Below, one piece after another: positions 11,019 to 21,977 of a stretch of 64,000 nucleotides of DNA. The first letter of the stretch is position 1; every line of letters starts with the position of its first letter. A model generated the notes under the pieces. The model saw nothing but the letters and a program-made list of their open reading frames with translations. It was not told the DNA's origin and ran no database searches. The DNA lies in the NCBI GenBank assembly GCA_009193035.1, contig SWDT01000016.1:682001-746000 (forward strand), read 5' to 3'. The DNA is from Halicephalobus mephisto. Taxonomy: Eukaryota; Nematoda; Chromadorea; Rhabditida; Panagrolaimidae. Made by a program: the position numbers and the translations under genes.

Positions 11019-11998
11019 ATGTCTGATTACAAAAATGTACGTGGAGGTGGTCTCAAACTCAAGAAAACAACAATGTAAGTGATTCCTTTACTTTTATCGA
11101 TATAAAAACAATTTTCAGATTCAAAGCGGACAAGAAACCTTCCAAGAAATCCAAAGCTCCTGTAGTTGTGGATCAGGACCAATTGAATCATGGTGGATGG
11201 AGACGGATTGCTGATGACATTGATCTCAAGGGAGGAACAGATATCGCTATCGAAATGGGAAGTGGCAACGGACGTTATGTCGCAGCGATGGACAATGGCA
11301 AGTTCACAGTTGGTCCACCAAGGAAGACGGGAGAAAAACCCAGTCCAGAAGAAATCTTCGCGCTGATCAAGACTCCAGACGACAGCAAATTCAGGTTTGT
11401 TGGGTTTTGGTATGGAATATTTAGTTTGAAACCTTTCAGTTTGAAGACGGGTTACGGCAAATACATTGGAGTTGATGCCAACGGGTTCCTCGTTGCCGTT
11501 GCTGATGCCATTGGTGCAAGAGAGAGGTTTGAAGCTATCTTCCAGGATGTAAGTTTTAATGTCGTTCAATTTCTTAAAATAATTGGATTTTCCAGGGACT
11601 TTGTGCTGTTCAGTCTGTTTCCTCTGGTCTTTTTATGAGTTTGCAAACGAATGAAGAAGATCTGGTCATGGTTTGCTCAAAAACAGTGAAAGAGTATGAA
11701 GTGATCAATGTAAGTTATAAATTTCCCAGTCTTAAGACTTTTTTTGTTTCAGTTGCGAACTCAAGAGAGCCGTGTGGAAGTCCCTGATTACACCCCTCTG
11801 GAGGACAAGAAGGGCGCTGCAGACTGTGAGATGACTTACCAGCAAATGTATCAGCACTCTAAGGTCATTACCAAAAATAGAATGATTAATTATGATAGAA
11901 ATGACAAAACCGCTGTCAAGAAAGCTCAACAAGAGGGAAATCTCCACGAAATCCTCCTTAATCGAAGGGCTAAACAGAAATCCGACAAGTATTGTTAA
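11019..11998 (+). CDS. frg-1: FRG1 homolog, fascin-like fold RNA/actin-associated protein
   Basis: Five exons: 11019-11074, 11119-11394, 11440-11548, 11596-11709, 11753-11998; 266 residues, close to the usual ~258. The sequence follows FRG1 end to end: a basic N-terminus (GGGLKLKKTTIFKADKKPSK), WRRIADDIDLKGGTDIAIEM, YVAAMDNGKFTVG, PSPEEIF, LKTGYGKYIGVDANG, ADAIGARERFEAIFQDG and a C-terminus ending LHEILLNRRAKQKSDKYC. FRG1 is a nuclear/nucleolar protein with a beta-trefoil (fascin-like) domain, linked to pre-mRNA splicing and to actin bundling. The ATG is the first in frame after a pyrimidine tract. A second open frame starts 8 nt after the stop, so it is probably the first gene of an operon. 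Confidence 0.93.
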
Positions 11999-12006
11999 TT
12001 TATCCA

Positions 12007-12350
12007 TGCCTATCTCTCCTGAATCATCTTTATTTTCATTTGAGACGATATTTGTTGAGTATGATGGTCAAGACAGCTGCGTAAAAGTTCATAAAATCGA
12101 GTATGACGGAATACCTGCGATTTTCCAAGAGTTCAAAAGAAAATTCGAGCTCTCGTTCAAATCTCATGAAATCAAAACGGGACTTGTACGTAAAAACCTT
12201 GACAAAGAAACTGGGAAGATAAATGTGCTCCAGATTTGGAAACTGTAAGGGGAACTTATTTAAAATTGTATTTATTATTACTGTAAAAGTGGAAAACCAT
12301 CCAAAATCGTCGTGATCAAGGCTGTGAAATTCTCAAACATGTTTGAATAA
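12007..12350 (+). CDS. Small conserved-looking protein downstream of frg-1, unknown function
   Basis: Two exons, 12007-12244 and 12290-12350, joined by a 45-nt intron (gtaagg...aaag); 99 residues. It starts MPISPESSLFSFETIFVEYD and ends VIKAVKFSNMFE. The second exon is too short to stand out alone, but the splice restores an open frame ending at TAA, which overlaps an AATAAA polyadenylation signal (12346-12351). I recognise no domain. The protein is mixed alpha/beta in character, with basic segments (FKRKFELSFKSHEIK). The 8-nt gap to the frg-1 stop suggests a co-transcribed second cistron. The acceptor (gtaaaag) lacks the usual T run, so the second exon is less certain than the first. Confidence 0.5.
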
Positions 12351-13583
12351 AAACATTTTATTTATTTTTCCATTAGAGGGGAAATTCCAAGTTTTTCAGA
12401 TCGATGGTAAAAAAATTAAAAACAGTTTCACTGAATTTAATCAATCGAAAATGAGTAATGTTTGACTTGAGTAATTAAACTTTATCGATGACGTAGATGG
12501 TCTGTCGTAAAAGGTCACTTTTTTTCATGGGGGTTTTTGAATTATGTTTTAATCGGGAATTTACCCAACGACTGGATTTGCAAATTTAGAGCTTAAGTCG
12601 TTAAATGTACCGTATCTGACCTGGTTTGTAATTTTTTTAAATTTATTGATGGATACTGTAGTTCTGATTTTAAAGTTTTTCAACCTTGGTCGTAAGTGTG
12701 ATCGTGACGAAGAATCCTGTTATAACTACGTAAAGAGGATTAACGGATTCTGGAGGACGAAAAGAGATCGGGCATTTCCTTCCAGACAAAGGATTATAAA
12801 AGGAGTTCAAGGTTCCAACTTTAGTTCGAATTTGGTACAAATAGACTCAAATTTTTAATCTTCAAATTTATTTATTGTAAAAAGAGAAAAATAAACTTGG
12901 ATGACTTTGAATATTTAATAGTAAAAAGTAGTAATTTTATCAAATAACGATGAAAAAGATTTTTTAATTTTTGTGTAAAATTTCAAAAAAACGGTATAGG
13001 GCAGTTCCGTAGTGTGAAAAACGAACTTTATGGAGTGCTTCTATATCAGATTTCTTAATCAATACGAAATCAATTATATCGATTTTATTTTTCAAATTTT
13101 ACACTAGAACAAAAAAATTTACTACCATGTTTAATATTTTTTTTTGTCATTTTGTATACCAGGAGAAGCGGTACAGAATGGTCCCGTATCTTCAGGAATA
13201 ATCCATGTGGGACACTCCATGTCATCATTTGCAACTTTTGTAGGACCATCCTATACGAATTTTATTTTTCAATGTTTTTATTAAAATTCGAATAAAAATT
13301 TTCACGATATTCAGTGAATTTCAATTTTGTCTAAATTTCACTTTTAAATTTATCATTTTTATCCACATGTCAATTATCGTAAATTTTCCTTTCCGATCAA
13401 AAATGCAAAAATGAAATTCACCTGAATTTTAGTACCTTAACTTTAAACTTTAGCGATATATCCCTGAAGTGGATCGTACGTTGAGAAATCCAGGAGTCGA
13501 GAGGACAAGGGGCGGGGTCAGAGACGATATTCCTTGAAATTAAACAAAAGTGAGTTAATCAGAAAAATTGAAACTTCAGTAAA
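12351..13583. other. Intergenic with repeat copies
   Basis: Between the frg-1 unit and the MLT-10-like gene. It contains inverted copies of a GGTACAGAATGGTCC-type motif (12991-13257). An open frame at 12646-12858 has no splice or domain support. Confidence 0.5.
12991..13257. repeat. Inverted-repeat element, AGAATGGTCC family
   Basis: Three related segments: ggtatagggcagttccgta (about 12991-13010), gtacagaatggtcccgta (13171-13188) and the inverse gtaggaccatcctatac (13240-13256). A further palindromic copy, tatagaatggtcctata, is at about 29548-29564. It looks like an old MITE-type family. Confidence 0.45.
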
Positions 13584-16500
13584 ATGCGGCTGTATTTTTG
13601 GAAATCTTTATGGCTTATTTTTTTTATTGTAACTTTAGGTAAGATTACTGTACTTTGATTTTTTACAACTAGAATTTTCCAGTCGAGACCCGGATCAATG
13701 GAGAGAAGGACAAGTTTGAAAAACTCAGGATGACTCCGAAGACGATGGAGAAAGTCCAAAATCTCCACAAAAACTGCTATTACACCGCGATCAAAGCTAT
13801 CATGGGGAAGCTGGGCAAGGATCTGTATAAAAAATTGCCCACACGTAAGTTTTCGTTTTGGGATTTTCAAGAATTTAACTTTCCAGAGCAAAAACGAATT
13901 CTTGCAAGATGTCTGGATAGAATTGAAGATAAAAGAGACTTGACTACAGCAGCCAAGTGCATTACTGTAGCTAGGAAAAGATTCATGGCCTGGCAAAAGG
14001 AACGAGAGGAAATTACGAGATCGACGACCAGAGCCCCCCAAAACTGGAGAGCCTTTCTTCAGCAGTTCGACGATTTTAATAGATTCCATGTGGATCAGAA
14101 TGGGTACGGTATCAGTCTTGCTCCCACGACAGTTTCCACAAAGTGGTGGAAGAGTGAAGACGACGAGATACTTGAAAGCACAACTACTGTAGGTTCTACA
14201 ACGACTTCTACCGTAAGCAGTGTTCCTGAAAGCACTACTGTAGAACCAAGGAAACAGTTTTCTCAAAAATATGGTATTTCATTTAAGAAGAAGCCAAATG
14301 CGAAAAATTCCAAGATCACTTATTCACAAAAAATGCCGTTTGCATTTGCTGATTCTTCGGTCGGAAATATTCCTTTCAAGACGCAGACGTTCAAAAACCA
14401 AAATTCTCCAACTGCAAAGAATCCCGTCGAGATTAAAAACAGTCCTAGTGTTTCTGTTCAGTCCGTGCCAACCCACACTGGTTTCCGTCAGAAATCCAGG
14501 CCTTCGTCAAGATACTCCACAGATTACTCGATCAAATCCAAGCCCCTCAAACAAATCAAAATCCCTGTCAATCCAAAGATATCCCGATTTTCTCGATTCA
14601 AATCTCTTTCATACAGACTACCCCAATTCTACCCTCAATACTATCAGTCGAGGTCCGTTTCATACTTTCCCTACTACAGAAGACGAACTACTTCTCGAAG
14701 ATTTGAGAAACTTCGTCGCCGAACCAAGAGACATCTGAGGTTCCCTGATTCCAAGCAGCATTATTACAAAGAACACTTTTTTAACATCAAATCCCAAAAG
14801 TACTTGCAGACGATAAAAAAGAAGGAAGATAATTATGGTGGAAATGTGGGTTATTTTTAGAAGCAGAATTTTGTAGAACTTTCTAGAATCCAATGGAACC
14901 TTCTAGAATTTTATTAAAACTTTCAAAATCAACATCTGAAGTTCCTAAAAAATTTCAAAATCCATGTTGAAAAAAGTTTATTTTTAGTTTTTATGATGAT
15001 TTAATTTCTTATTTAAATAATTTTGATCTTTTTAAAGTATCACAAAGTTGATTGAATTTTATTTTCGGATATCTGAAACTTCGCCGAAATTTTTCAACCT
15101 AAATGTTTATGGATCAAACTGTCCATAAATTTTTACTGCTTTTTGCACGATCGGATTCTCGAGAAATTGCGCAAAGTACCGAGATTCCGGTAATCTTATC
15201 TGGGGTAATGACTTAAGATCTGAACACAAGAAAATTTAAAACAAATAATCGTGAAAAATACAGAATTTAGATTATTTAAAGAAAATTTTTCAGATAATCA
15301 ACATGATTCATTCTTTTGTAGAGCCATCTTTGGCAAAAAATAAAACACAAAAATCTGAATCATGGTCGGAAATATACGGAAGATTGGCCAGAGTTCGGAA
15401 GGCTTCAGAAGAACAAAAAAGAGTCCCAGGGGCCAAAGTCTATGAGCACCGAATGTGAGTGGTTAATATTGACTGTCCTTTCAAGAACGGGAGATTTATG
15501 GCTTTCGATCTTTCGTTTCTGTGAAGATCACAGAGTTTACAGACTTGATTCCTTTTTGACGAGATGGTTTCAGGTATGACATTGTTTTAGACAGAGATCA
15601 GCCTACATTGTCGCCGAGTGAGAGGGTAAGAGGAGGTTCAAAGTGTAAAAAAAATTAACAAAGTTCAATAACGCATTTTCGATTACTGGAAAGAAGTTAT
15701 TTTTACAAAGAAGATAAAAGTCCCCAGAGGGTTTTTTAAGTTTAATCATTAATGAAAGATTGTTTTTATAAAAAAAATGCCTTAGGGATATTGATTGATT
15801 TCTCATCATTACTAGGATGTCGATTTTACGAAGAGAAAAAGATGGAAAATCTCAATGGTATTAGTTAATTTTTTGAATTTTGAACATTAGAAACTTAAAA
15901 ATCCCCAAAAAATTCAATCATAAAAACATCGAAATAGATATTAATGACAAAAATGCACAAATTAATTTGAAAAAATTTCGTGTGAGAAATGTTTCATTTT
16001 TGGATAGTCATTTCTTTGACGATTAAAAATTCCAAAAATATCGCCAAAAATCTTTTTTTAGCGTTCTCCAGCTGGGATCGTTCATCAAGCAATGAACTTC
16101 CTCAGCAACATCACGACCCACAACTCGATCAAAGACGCCCACCAAGTCCCTGGAAACCGGGTCCTGTCCCCTCGTTTCATGCCTCTGATGCCTGCTGACG
16201 ATGGAAAAAAGGTCCAAAGAACCCTATCCCCTGACATTCTCGCTTTCTATAATGATCCTTACGAAAATGAAACTTTGGGTGTGAACAAAGTCGGAAATGT
16301 CCCCAGCATCTTGAAAACTCTAGGGATAAAGGAGAAGGACCGAAACAAGGTGATGCAGATGGTCATGGACATCACCGGTAGTTCATCCACTATCGACGAA
16401 GCTCTCAAAATTTACGAATACCTCGGGATGTTCGACAAAGACGTCTCCGGACCTATTCTGGACGCTACAGAGAGAATGATGGATTCCTTCAGGAAACTGG

Positions 16501-17594
16501 AAGAGAATCTTCAACTTCCCCAAAAACTGGGCTACAAAAAAAAAGGTTTCACTTTCATCAAGAAAAAACAGATGCAGAAGTTGTTGCGAGATCAAGGAAT
16601 CAAGGACGACGAAGTAGATTTAGCGGATTTCGATATTTACGACGGCATGACCGACGAACAAATGGAGGAATCCTTGTGGATGACGATTGAGAACATAGCC
16701 AATAACATCACCACTTTGAGAGTAAGTATTACTGTAGAGGGGAGAATTGACGGCTGTTGACTTCAATCCTAAAATCTCATGATTGGAACAAAAAAATTAA
16801 AATTTTATTCTTTATAATTCTGCAAATTCCAAAAAATCTAAAAAGTCCCAAGATTCTATACGATATCCTACAATTTTATCTGAAGATTTTAAGCAAAGGA
16901 TTTTTTCAAAAATAATCTGTTTCATTATTTCAAAAATTTATGAAATATAAAAAATCACACAACAAAAAATTAATTTTTTGAAGGGAAATGTTTAAAACGA
17001 ATATTAGAACTACTTTTCTTATTTCAGCCTTCTGAACATAAGAACTCCACCAGATCGAAACGTGAACTCATCTTCGTTCTGCAGCCTACGATTCTGGCTC
17101 CGTTCATGTTTACAGTTCAGACCGGGGCTTCTATCCTTGGTCCGATCATCCTGTCTCCACTTTTATTCGCGTGAGTGATATTCAATATTTAATTTTTTTG
17201 CATATTTCTGGTTCCAGTCCCCCTATCTTGAATCCTTCCGTTCTCAGCCCCTGGGTACTCTCCCCAGGCATTGCAGATCCCCTCATTCTGGCCCCTTACG
17301 TCTTCGGTCCTTTCATTTTGGGACCTCTGGTGCTGACCCCGTTCATCTTGACTCCATACGTAAGTCATTTTGGAAATATGAAGATTGTTTTTCAACTTTT
17401 AGGCGTTGTCCCCGAATATCCTGAATCCCTACGTCATTACTTCTCTGATCTTATCTCCTATTGCCTTAAGCCCGGACATCCTATCTCCGATGGTCATATC
17501 TGCTTCTGTTTTATCTCCTACAGTATTGTCTCCAGCTGTTCTGACTCCAACTTACTTGACTGGGTCCGTGCTTTCTCCTTCTTTCCTGTCTTGA
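13584..17594 (+). CDS. MLT-10-like moulting-cycle family secreted protein
   Basis: Nine exons: 13584-13638, 13683-13844, 13887-14845, 15294-15454, 15574-15625, 16062-16721, 17028-17170, 17218-17359, 17403-17594; exactly 842 codons. A signal peptide (MRLYFWKSLWLIFFIVTLV) is followed by a helical Cys-containing region, a Thr/Ser-rich and basic linker in exon 3, and the conserved block LGIKEKDRNKVMQMVMDITG. A furin-like RSKR precedes a long tail of hydrophobic repeats of the form (I/V)LSP (for example ILSPIALSPDILSPMV). The signal peptide, this middle block and LSP-repeat tail are the layout of the nematode moulting-cycle family founded by MLT-10 (Pfam Moulting_cycle), expressed in hypodermis and needed for cuticle turnover. 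Intron 3 (~450 nt) is the longest. Which family member this is cannot be said. Confidence 0.85.
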
Positions 17595-19906
17595 TCAAGA
17601 TCGATCGTTGCAATCACAAAAAGTACAACTTATGCCATAGATTAACTTATTTAATAATTATTAGCCCAGAAGTAATAAAAAATAATTTCGTTATTTAAAA
17701 ATTAAATTTATTAAAAATAAGGAAAATTCGGAATATCGAGGAGGATTTTTACTGAAACAATCCAATCGCCGCCGGCTACTTTGGAAAATCCCTAAAGTTT
17801 AGTTTATTTATGATAAGTGGTTAGAATTGAAGATTTGGAATTTTTTATTTTTATATATTATTCCTCCATAATCACAAAAAAGAAAAAAAAATGATTCCAA
17901 AGTTCATTAAAATTGATAATTTGACTTTTCTTCCTGAAATTGATAAATATTTTCAATCACATTCGTCTACAAACAAAAATCGTAACTTTTGAATGATGTA
18001 AAATGTGACATTTTGTCAAGGAAAAATCCGTAATTTTAATACATCCATTATGTGTGAAATCGAGAACGATAGTCTTATATTTTAAATAAATAATGTTAAT
18101 AACAATGCTATGTATATTAATCCACACAACTCTCGAAAATAATACAACCAAGACGTAACTGTATTTTTACTACAGTAATGCAGTCACTTGATAGAGAAGG
18201 CTTTTCGTTCTGGGACCGTATTGAGTTGTTTTCTCATTGTAGGATCGATTTTTCCCATCAATGACTTTCACAAAATACTGTAATTTTTTATCAAAAAATT
18301 CTTTAAGATTCCTATCACAAATGTTTAATGTACGTAAAAACCGTCACAATTGCGTTATTCTTTTTTAAAATCAACAATTGCTACGAAAATTACATAATGT
18401 TTTGTATTTACTATTTATAAACTAATATTTGTTTAATATATGTGAAATTCATTAAACAGAATCAAGAAATCAGAAATTTTTTTTGAAGAATATTCGAAAA
18501 AAATTTTATTCTTTGAAAAGTAGCGGAAATTTCTTTTCGTGTATCTTAAAAATTAAAAAACGAGCTTTGTAAACACGAAAATTTTGTTTTTTTTGAAAAA
18601 ATTAAAAAAGTAAAAAAATTGAAGAAGGTAGATAATCTGAAATCGAAGGAAAACTGATTGATTACCATATTGACCTGGAAATGTAATTTTTTATTTTCGA
18701 AATGGAATTATCTCTGAAAAAGTTTCTAAATAAAAAAATTAAATTCAAAAACATAGAAAATTCTAAATTTGGATGTTTACTGTAGGTCAGTAATGAAATC
18801 TGAATTAAAATTGAATTTCGAATTAATTTTTTTTGAGAAATGTAGAAATTTTTTGAATAACAAAAAACCGTAAAAAAACAGGATATTCCTTCATAAAATT
18901 TATTTTTTTAAATCCTTTTTTGTGATTTATAGCTTGCGTAAAAAAATGGAATTAAAAAATCATTGATCAAATTTCGAAATTTTCAAGAAAATCAAAACTA
19001 ATATGATTCTGATTTGAAACATAAATTATCAAAAAAATTGTAAATTAAAATTTGATATTTATTTCTGAAAAAAAATTTAAGTAATTTTACTTTCGGAACA
19101 ATACTAAAAAATAATTAAAAATTTCTCAAAATTCTGATTTTCAGAAAACAAAAAACTCAAAAATGTTCAGATTTGAAATGTAAAATTTATTAATAAATTT
19201 TTTCCAAAGGTCCTCGAAAAATATTTCAAAAAAATCGAACATTTTAATTATAAAATTTCGTCTTAAAAGTTACAACAATTAAAATATCGATTATTTTTCC
19301 GAATTTCATAAATCCTATTTCCAGGATATTTTCTTTCTTTTTTTATTGTACTTAAAATCAACGATCAGATAATTATCTCAAATTCGATCTTTATGTTTCT
19401 ACCCAACAAAGATAAATCCCAAACTCATTCCGGAATTAGAACCAGGAACAAAATCCAGATTTAATACATTTCATAAAACGGATGTTTATTAATTTCGTCA
19501 ATTATACAACCAATAGAGTTCCGTCAATGTAGCATATCAGTTTCTCCAAAAAAAAACTAATTGTCCTGATTTTTTGGATTTATTACGTTTATTCAAAATC
19601 CGCATCAAAAAGCACGTTTTCTCCATGTTTTTTTCCAAAAAAATAGATTTTACGTTATCTCATCCAAGGAAATCAAACGGAGAATCTATGTTAAAAACAA
19701 GTCAGATTCTTCTTTGATTACGAAGACTGGTTTATCAACCTCCTTCATCCAAACAAGAAATAAAATCTTCTGTAAAATCTAGGATATCTATTGTACAAAA
19801 CACTCGGGAAAAAACAAAACCTGTCCTTGAATGGAATTTGGGCCCGAGGGCATTCCCAAGAAGTAGTATAAAAGTTAACCCTAAAAAAAGCCAGAACACA
19901 GCAAAA
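17595..19906. other. Intergenic, AT-rich, no gene seen
   Basis: About 2.3 kb of poly-A/poly-T-rich sequence. The last ~60 nt hold a TATA box for the small secreted protein downstream. Nothing else was recognised. Confidence 0.6.
19867..19874 (+). promoter_or_regulatory. TATA box
   Basis: tataaaag, 33 nt upstream of the ATG at 19907, leaving room for a very short leader. It matches a strongly expressed small secreted-protein gene. Confidence 0.6.
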
Positions 19907-20776
19907 ATGAAGCTCCTCAGTATCTTCCTTCTTGTGTGTTTCGTGGTCGCCTCTCAAGGATTCCTCTTCGGAGGTGGCGGCGGCGGTGGTGGTGGTGGTT
20001 GCTGTCCACCGTAAGTTTTTAAAAGTTCTAAGATCTTGTTGACTCATTCCCCACATACAATAAAAAAAATATTTTAACTACAAAAATCATCAATGTAGTC
20101 AGATTATTTTTCCATGAAGATACAGAGATCAAAAAGTTTTCCAAGTTCAAAAATGACGAAATTTCCTGTTATTCTAAGTATGGCCATGTTATAGATTAAT
20201 CAAGGTTACTGTATCTATTATACATCAGTATCTGAAGATTTTAAGAATATTCTTCTGTGATATTTTCTGATTTTCCGAAATATAAAAAGTTAAAAATAAT
20301 AAATATTCTACTTTCGGAAACTTAAAAAGTGACTCAGAATTCCACATGTATATGTTTGATTTTCTACCTTGAATATTAAGGCTTAAATAAAAATACAGTA
20401 TCTTTTCTTTTCTTGTAATTACTGTTTATTAATTTTTATCTCATTTCAGCCCTGCTCCCTCATGCGGCTGTGCTGCTCCTCCTCCCCCACCGTAAGTTGT
20501 CAGTAGTAACTAAACGTATTAATTGGTACTGTATTCCAGACCCCCTGCTCCTAGCTGCGGATGCGCTGCTCCTGCTCCTGCTCCCAGCTGCGGATGTGCC
20601 CCACCGTAAGATTTAAATTAAATAAATTTTAAATCCCAATGGAAAATCCTTTCAGTCCCCCTCCTCCTTCCCCACCCTCAAGCTGTGGATGTGCTCCGTA
20701 AGTTGCTCCTTATACGATTAATATGTGATTACTGTAATTTTCCAATTCCAGTGCTGCTCCTTCTTGCGGTTGTTAA
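19907..20776 (+). CDS. Small secreted Gly/Cys/Pro-rich repeat protein
   Basis: Five exons: 19907-20010, 20450-20491, 20540-20605, 20656-20697, 20752-20776; 92 residues. A clear signal peptide (MKLLSIFLLVCFVVASQG) is followed by FLFGGGGGGGGGGCCPP and then five repeats of P-S-[CS]-x-G-C type (APSCGCAAPPPP, APSCGCAAPAPAPSCGC, SSCGCAP, APSCGC). Introns 1-4 all interrupt a proline or alanine codon after its second base, so internal exons (42, 66, 42 nt) are interchangeable modules. Composition suggests a disulphide-linked extracellular coat, cuticle or antimicrobial-type peptide. No activity can be assigned. The stop follows SCGC directly. Confidence 0.85.
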
Positions 20777-21977
20777 AAAAATAAGAAGTTTCGATTCTCA
20801 CGAAACCCTCAGATTCACAGTACCCCCCGCAATTACCCTTTTTTCTGTCTGTATAAAAGAGATGAGTTTGTTCAAAATTCGGTGATAGCACTAAATGAGT
20901 AAAATAAATGGTTTTGAAAAATTCGAAGGAAAACAATCTGGAAATTACAAAACGTCGATAAATAACGATTTTATACATTGTTAAATGAAAAATTTAAATT
21001 CTTATTTTTCCCGCCGAATTAGCAAAGTGTTCTAAAAGACGTAATTTGGTTATTTGCAGTGTTTGTGAAATTTCAAACTATTTATAATTATTGAGAAAAT
21101 GCAAAAATCAATCGCTCGAAGAATATTGAATAAGAACACTAACCTCAATTTGACAGGTTTATGCCGTCAATTGGCCAAGTGTCCTCAATGCCACAATAAA
21201 GTTACTCTTGACGTTTTTAAAATGTCAAAATACTCATATCTACTGAGCTAATCCAGAAATTTATCACTCGAATGACAGAATGAACAAAGCTGTCACTAAG
21301 TTAACAAATTTATCCTGTCAATTGTCAAAATGTTCTCAATGCCACGAAGCGATTGTTATTGATGTTTTGTAATCCTAAAATCTCATACCTGTGAAATTAG
21401 TGTAAAAAACAATCACACGAAAAATATTAAATAAGAAAAACATCATTAAATTAACGAATTTATCCCGTCAAGTTGGCCAAGTGTCCCCGATGCCACAATG
21501 TAGTTTGATGTTTTTAGAATCCCAAAATACCTATTGAATCAACCCAAAAAGCGATTGACCGAGCGACATTGGATGAGTAAAGCTGTCGCCAGGTTGGCAA
21601 GTCCATCGACTTTAGCACTTGCGATCAGGGCCAGTCCCGGAAGACCTGGCGCTGATGAATGGCTGTTTGTCCAGGAAAATGTGGCTAGCCACTTTGGATC
21701 GATCATTTTCGAAAGTAAAAATAAAGAATTAAATTTTAATTATTTTATTTTTCATTTTTTATAAATTTATTTCTTGAACGCCATTTGCCAAATTTGGATT
21801 TAATTAAACTTTTTCGGTTCCTTTTTCCCACGCTGTGCCGGTTCCCAAAATCCAAGCCCAACGGCAAACACTGAATTCTGGTCCTCTTGAAATAAGTGAC
21901 AACTAATAAAAACAAAAACTTTAAGTGCTAGTCGGAGTTTGATGAGTTGAAATTATTTATTTTTACAAAAGGCAGAA
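20777..21977. other. Intergenic with degenerate tandem repeat
   Basis: Contains the repeat array described at 21100-21640. An open frame at 21534-21764 overlaps the last repeat unit and is not supported as a gene. Confidence 0.55.
21100..21640. repeat. Degenerate ~150-nt tandem repeat, about four units
   Basis: Units begin near 21103, 21260, 21410 and 21546. Shared blocks are gtcaattggccaagtgtcc, tcaatgccacaa and ttgatgttttt, with frequent substitutions and indels. The last unit diverges into a GC-rich segment. The origin is unclear; it could be an old satellite or a multiplied coding fragment. Confidence 0.6.

Noticed and set aside
11027..11569. 180-residue minus open frame
   Set aside because: Antisense of frg-1 exons, which match FRG1 throughout.
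12646..12858. 70-residue plus open frame
   Set aside because: No signal peptide, domain or splice partner; a chance frame in intergenic DNA is more likely.
13559..14266. 235-residue minus open frame
   Set aside because: Antisense of MLT-10-like exons 1-3; no splice or domain signals of its own.
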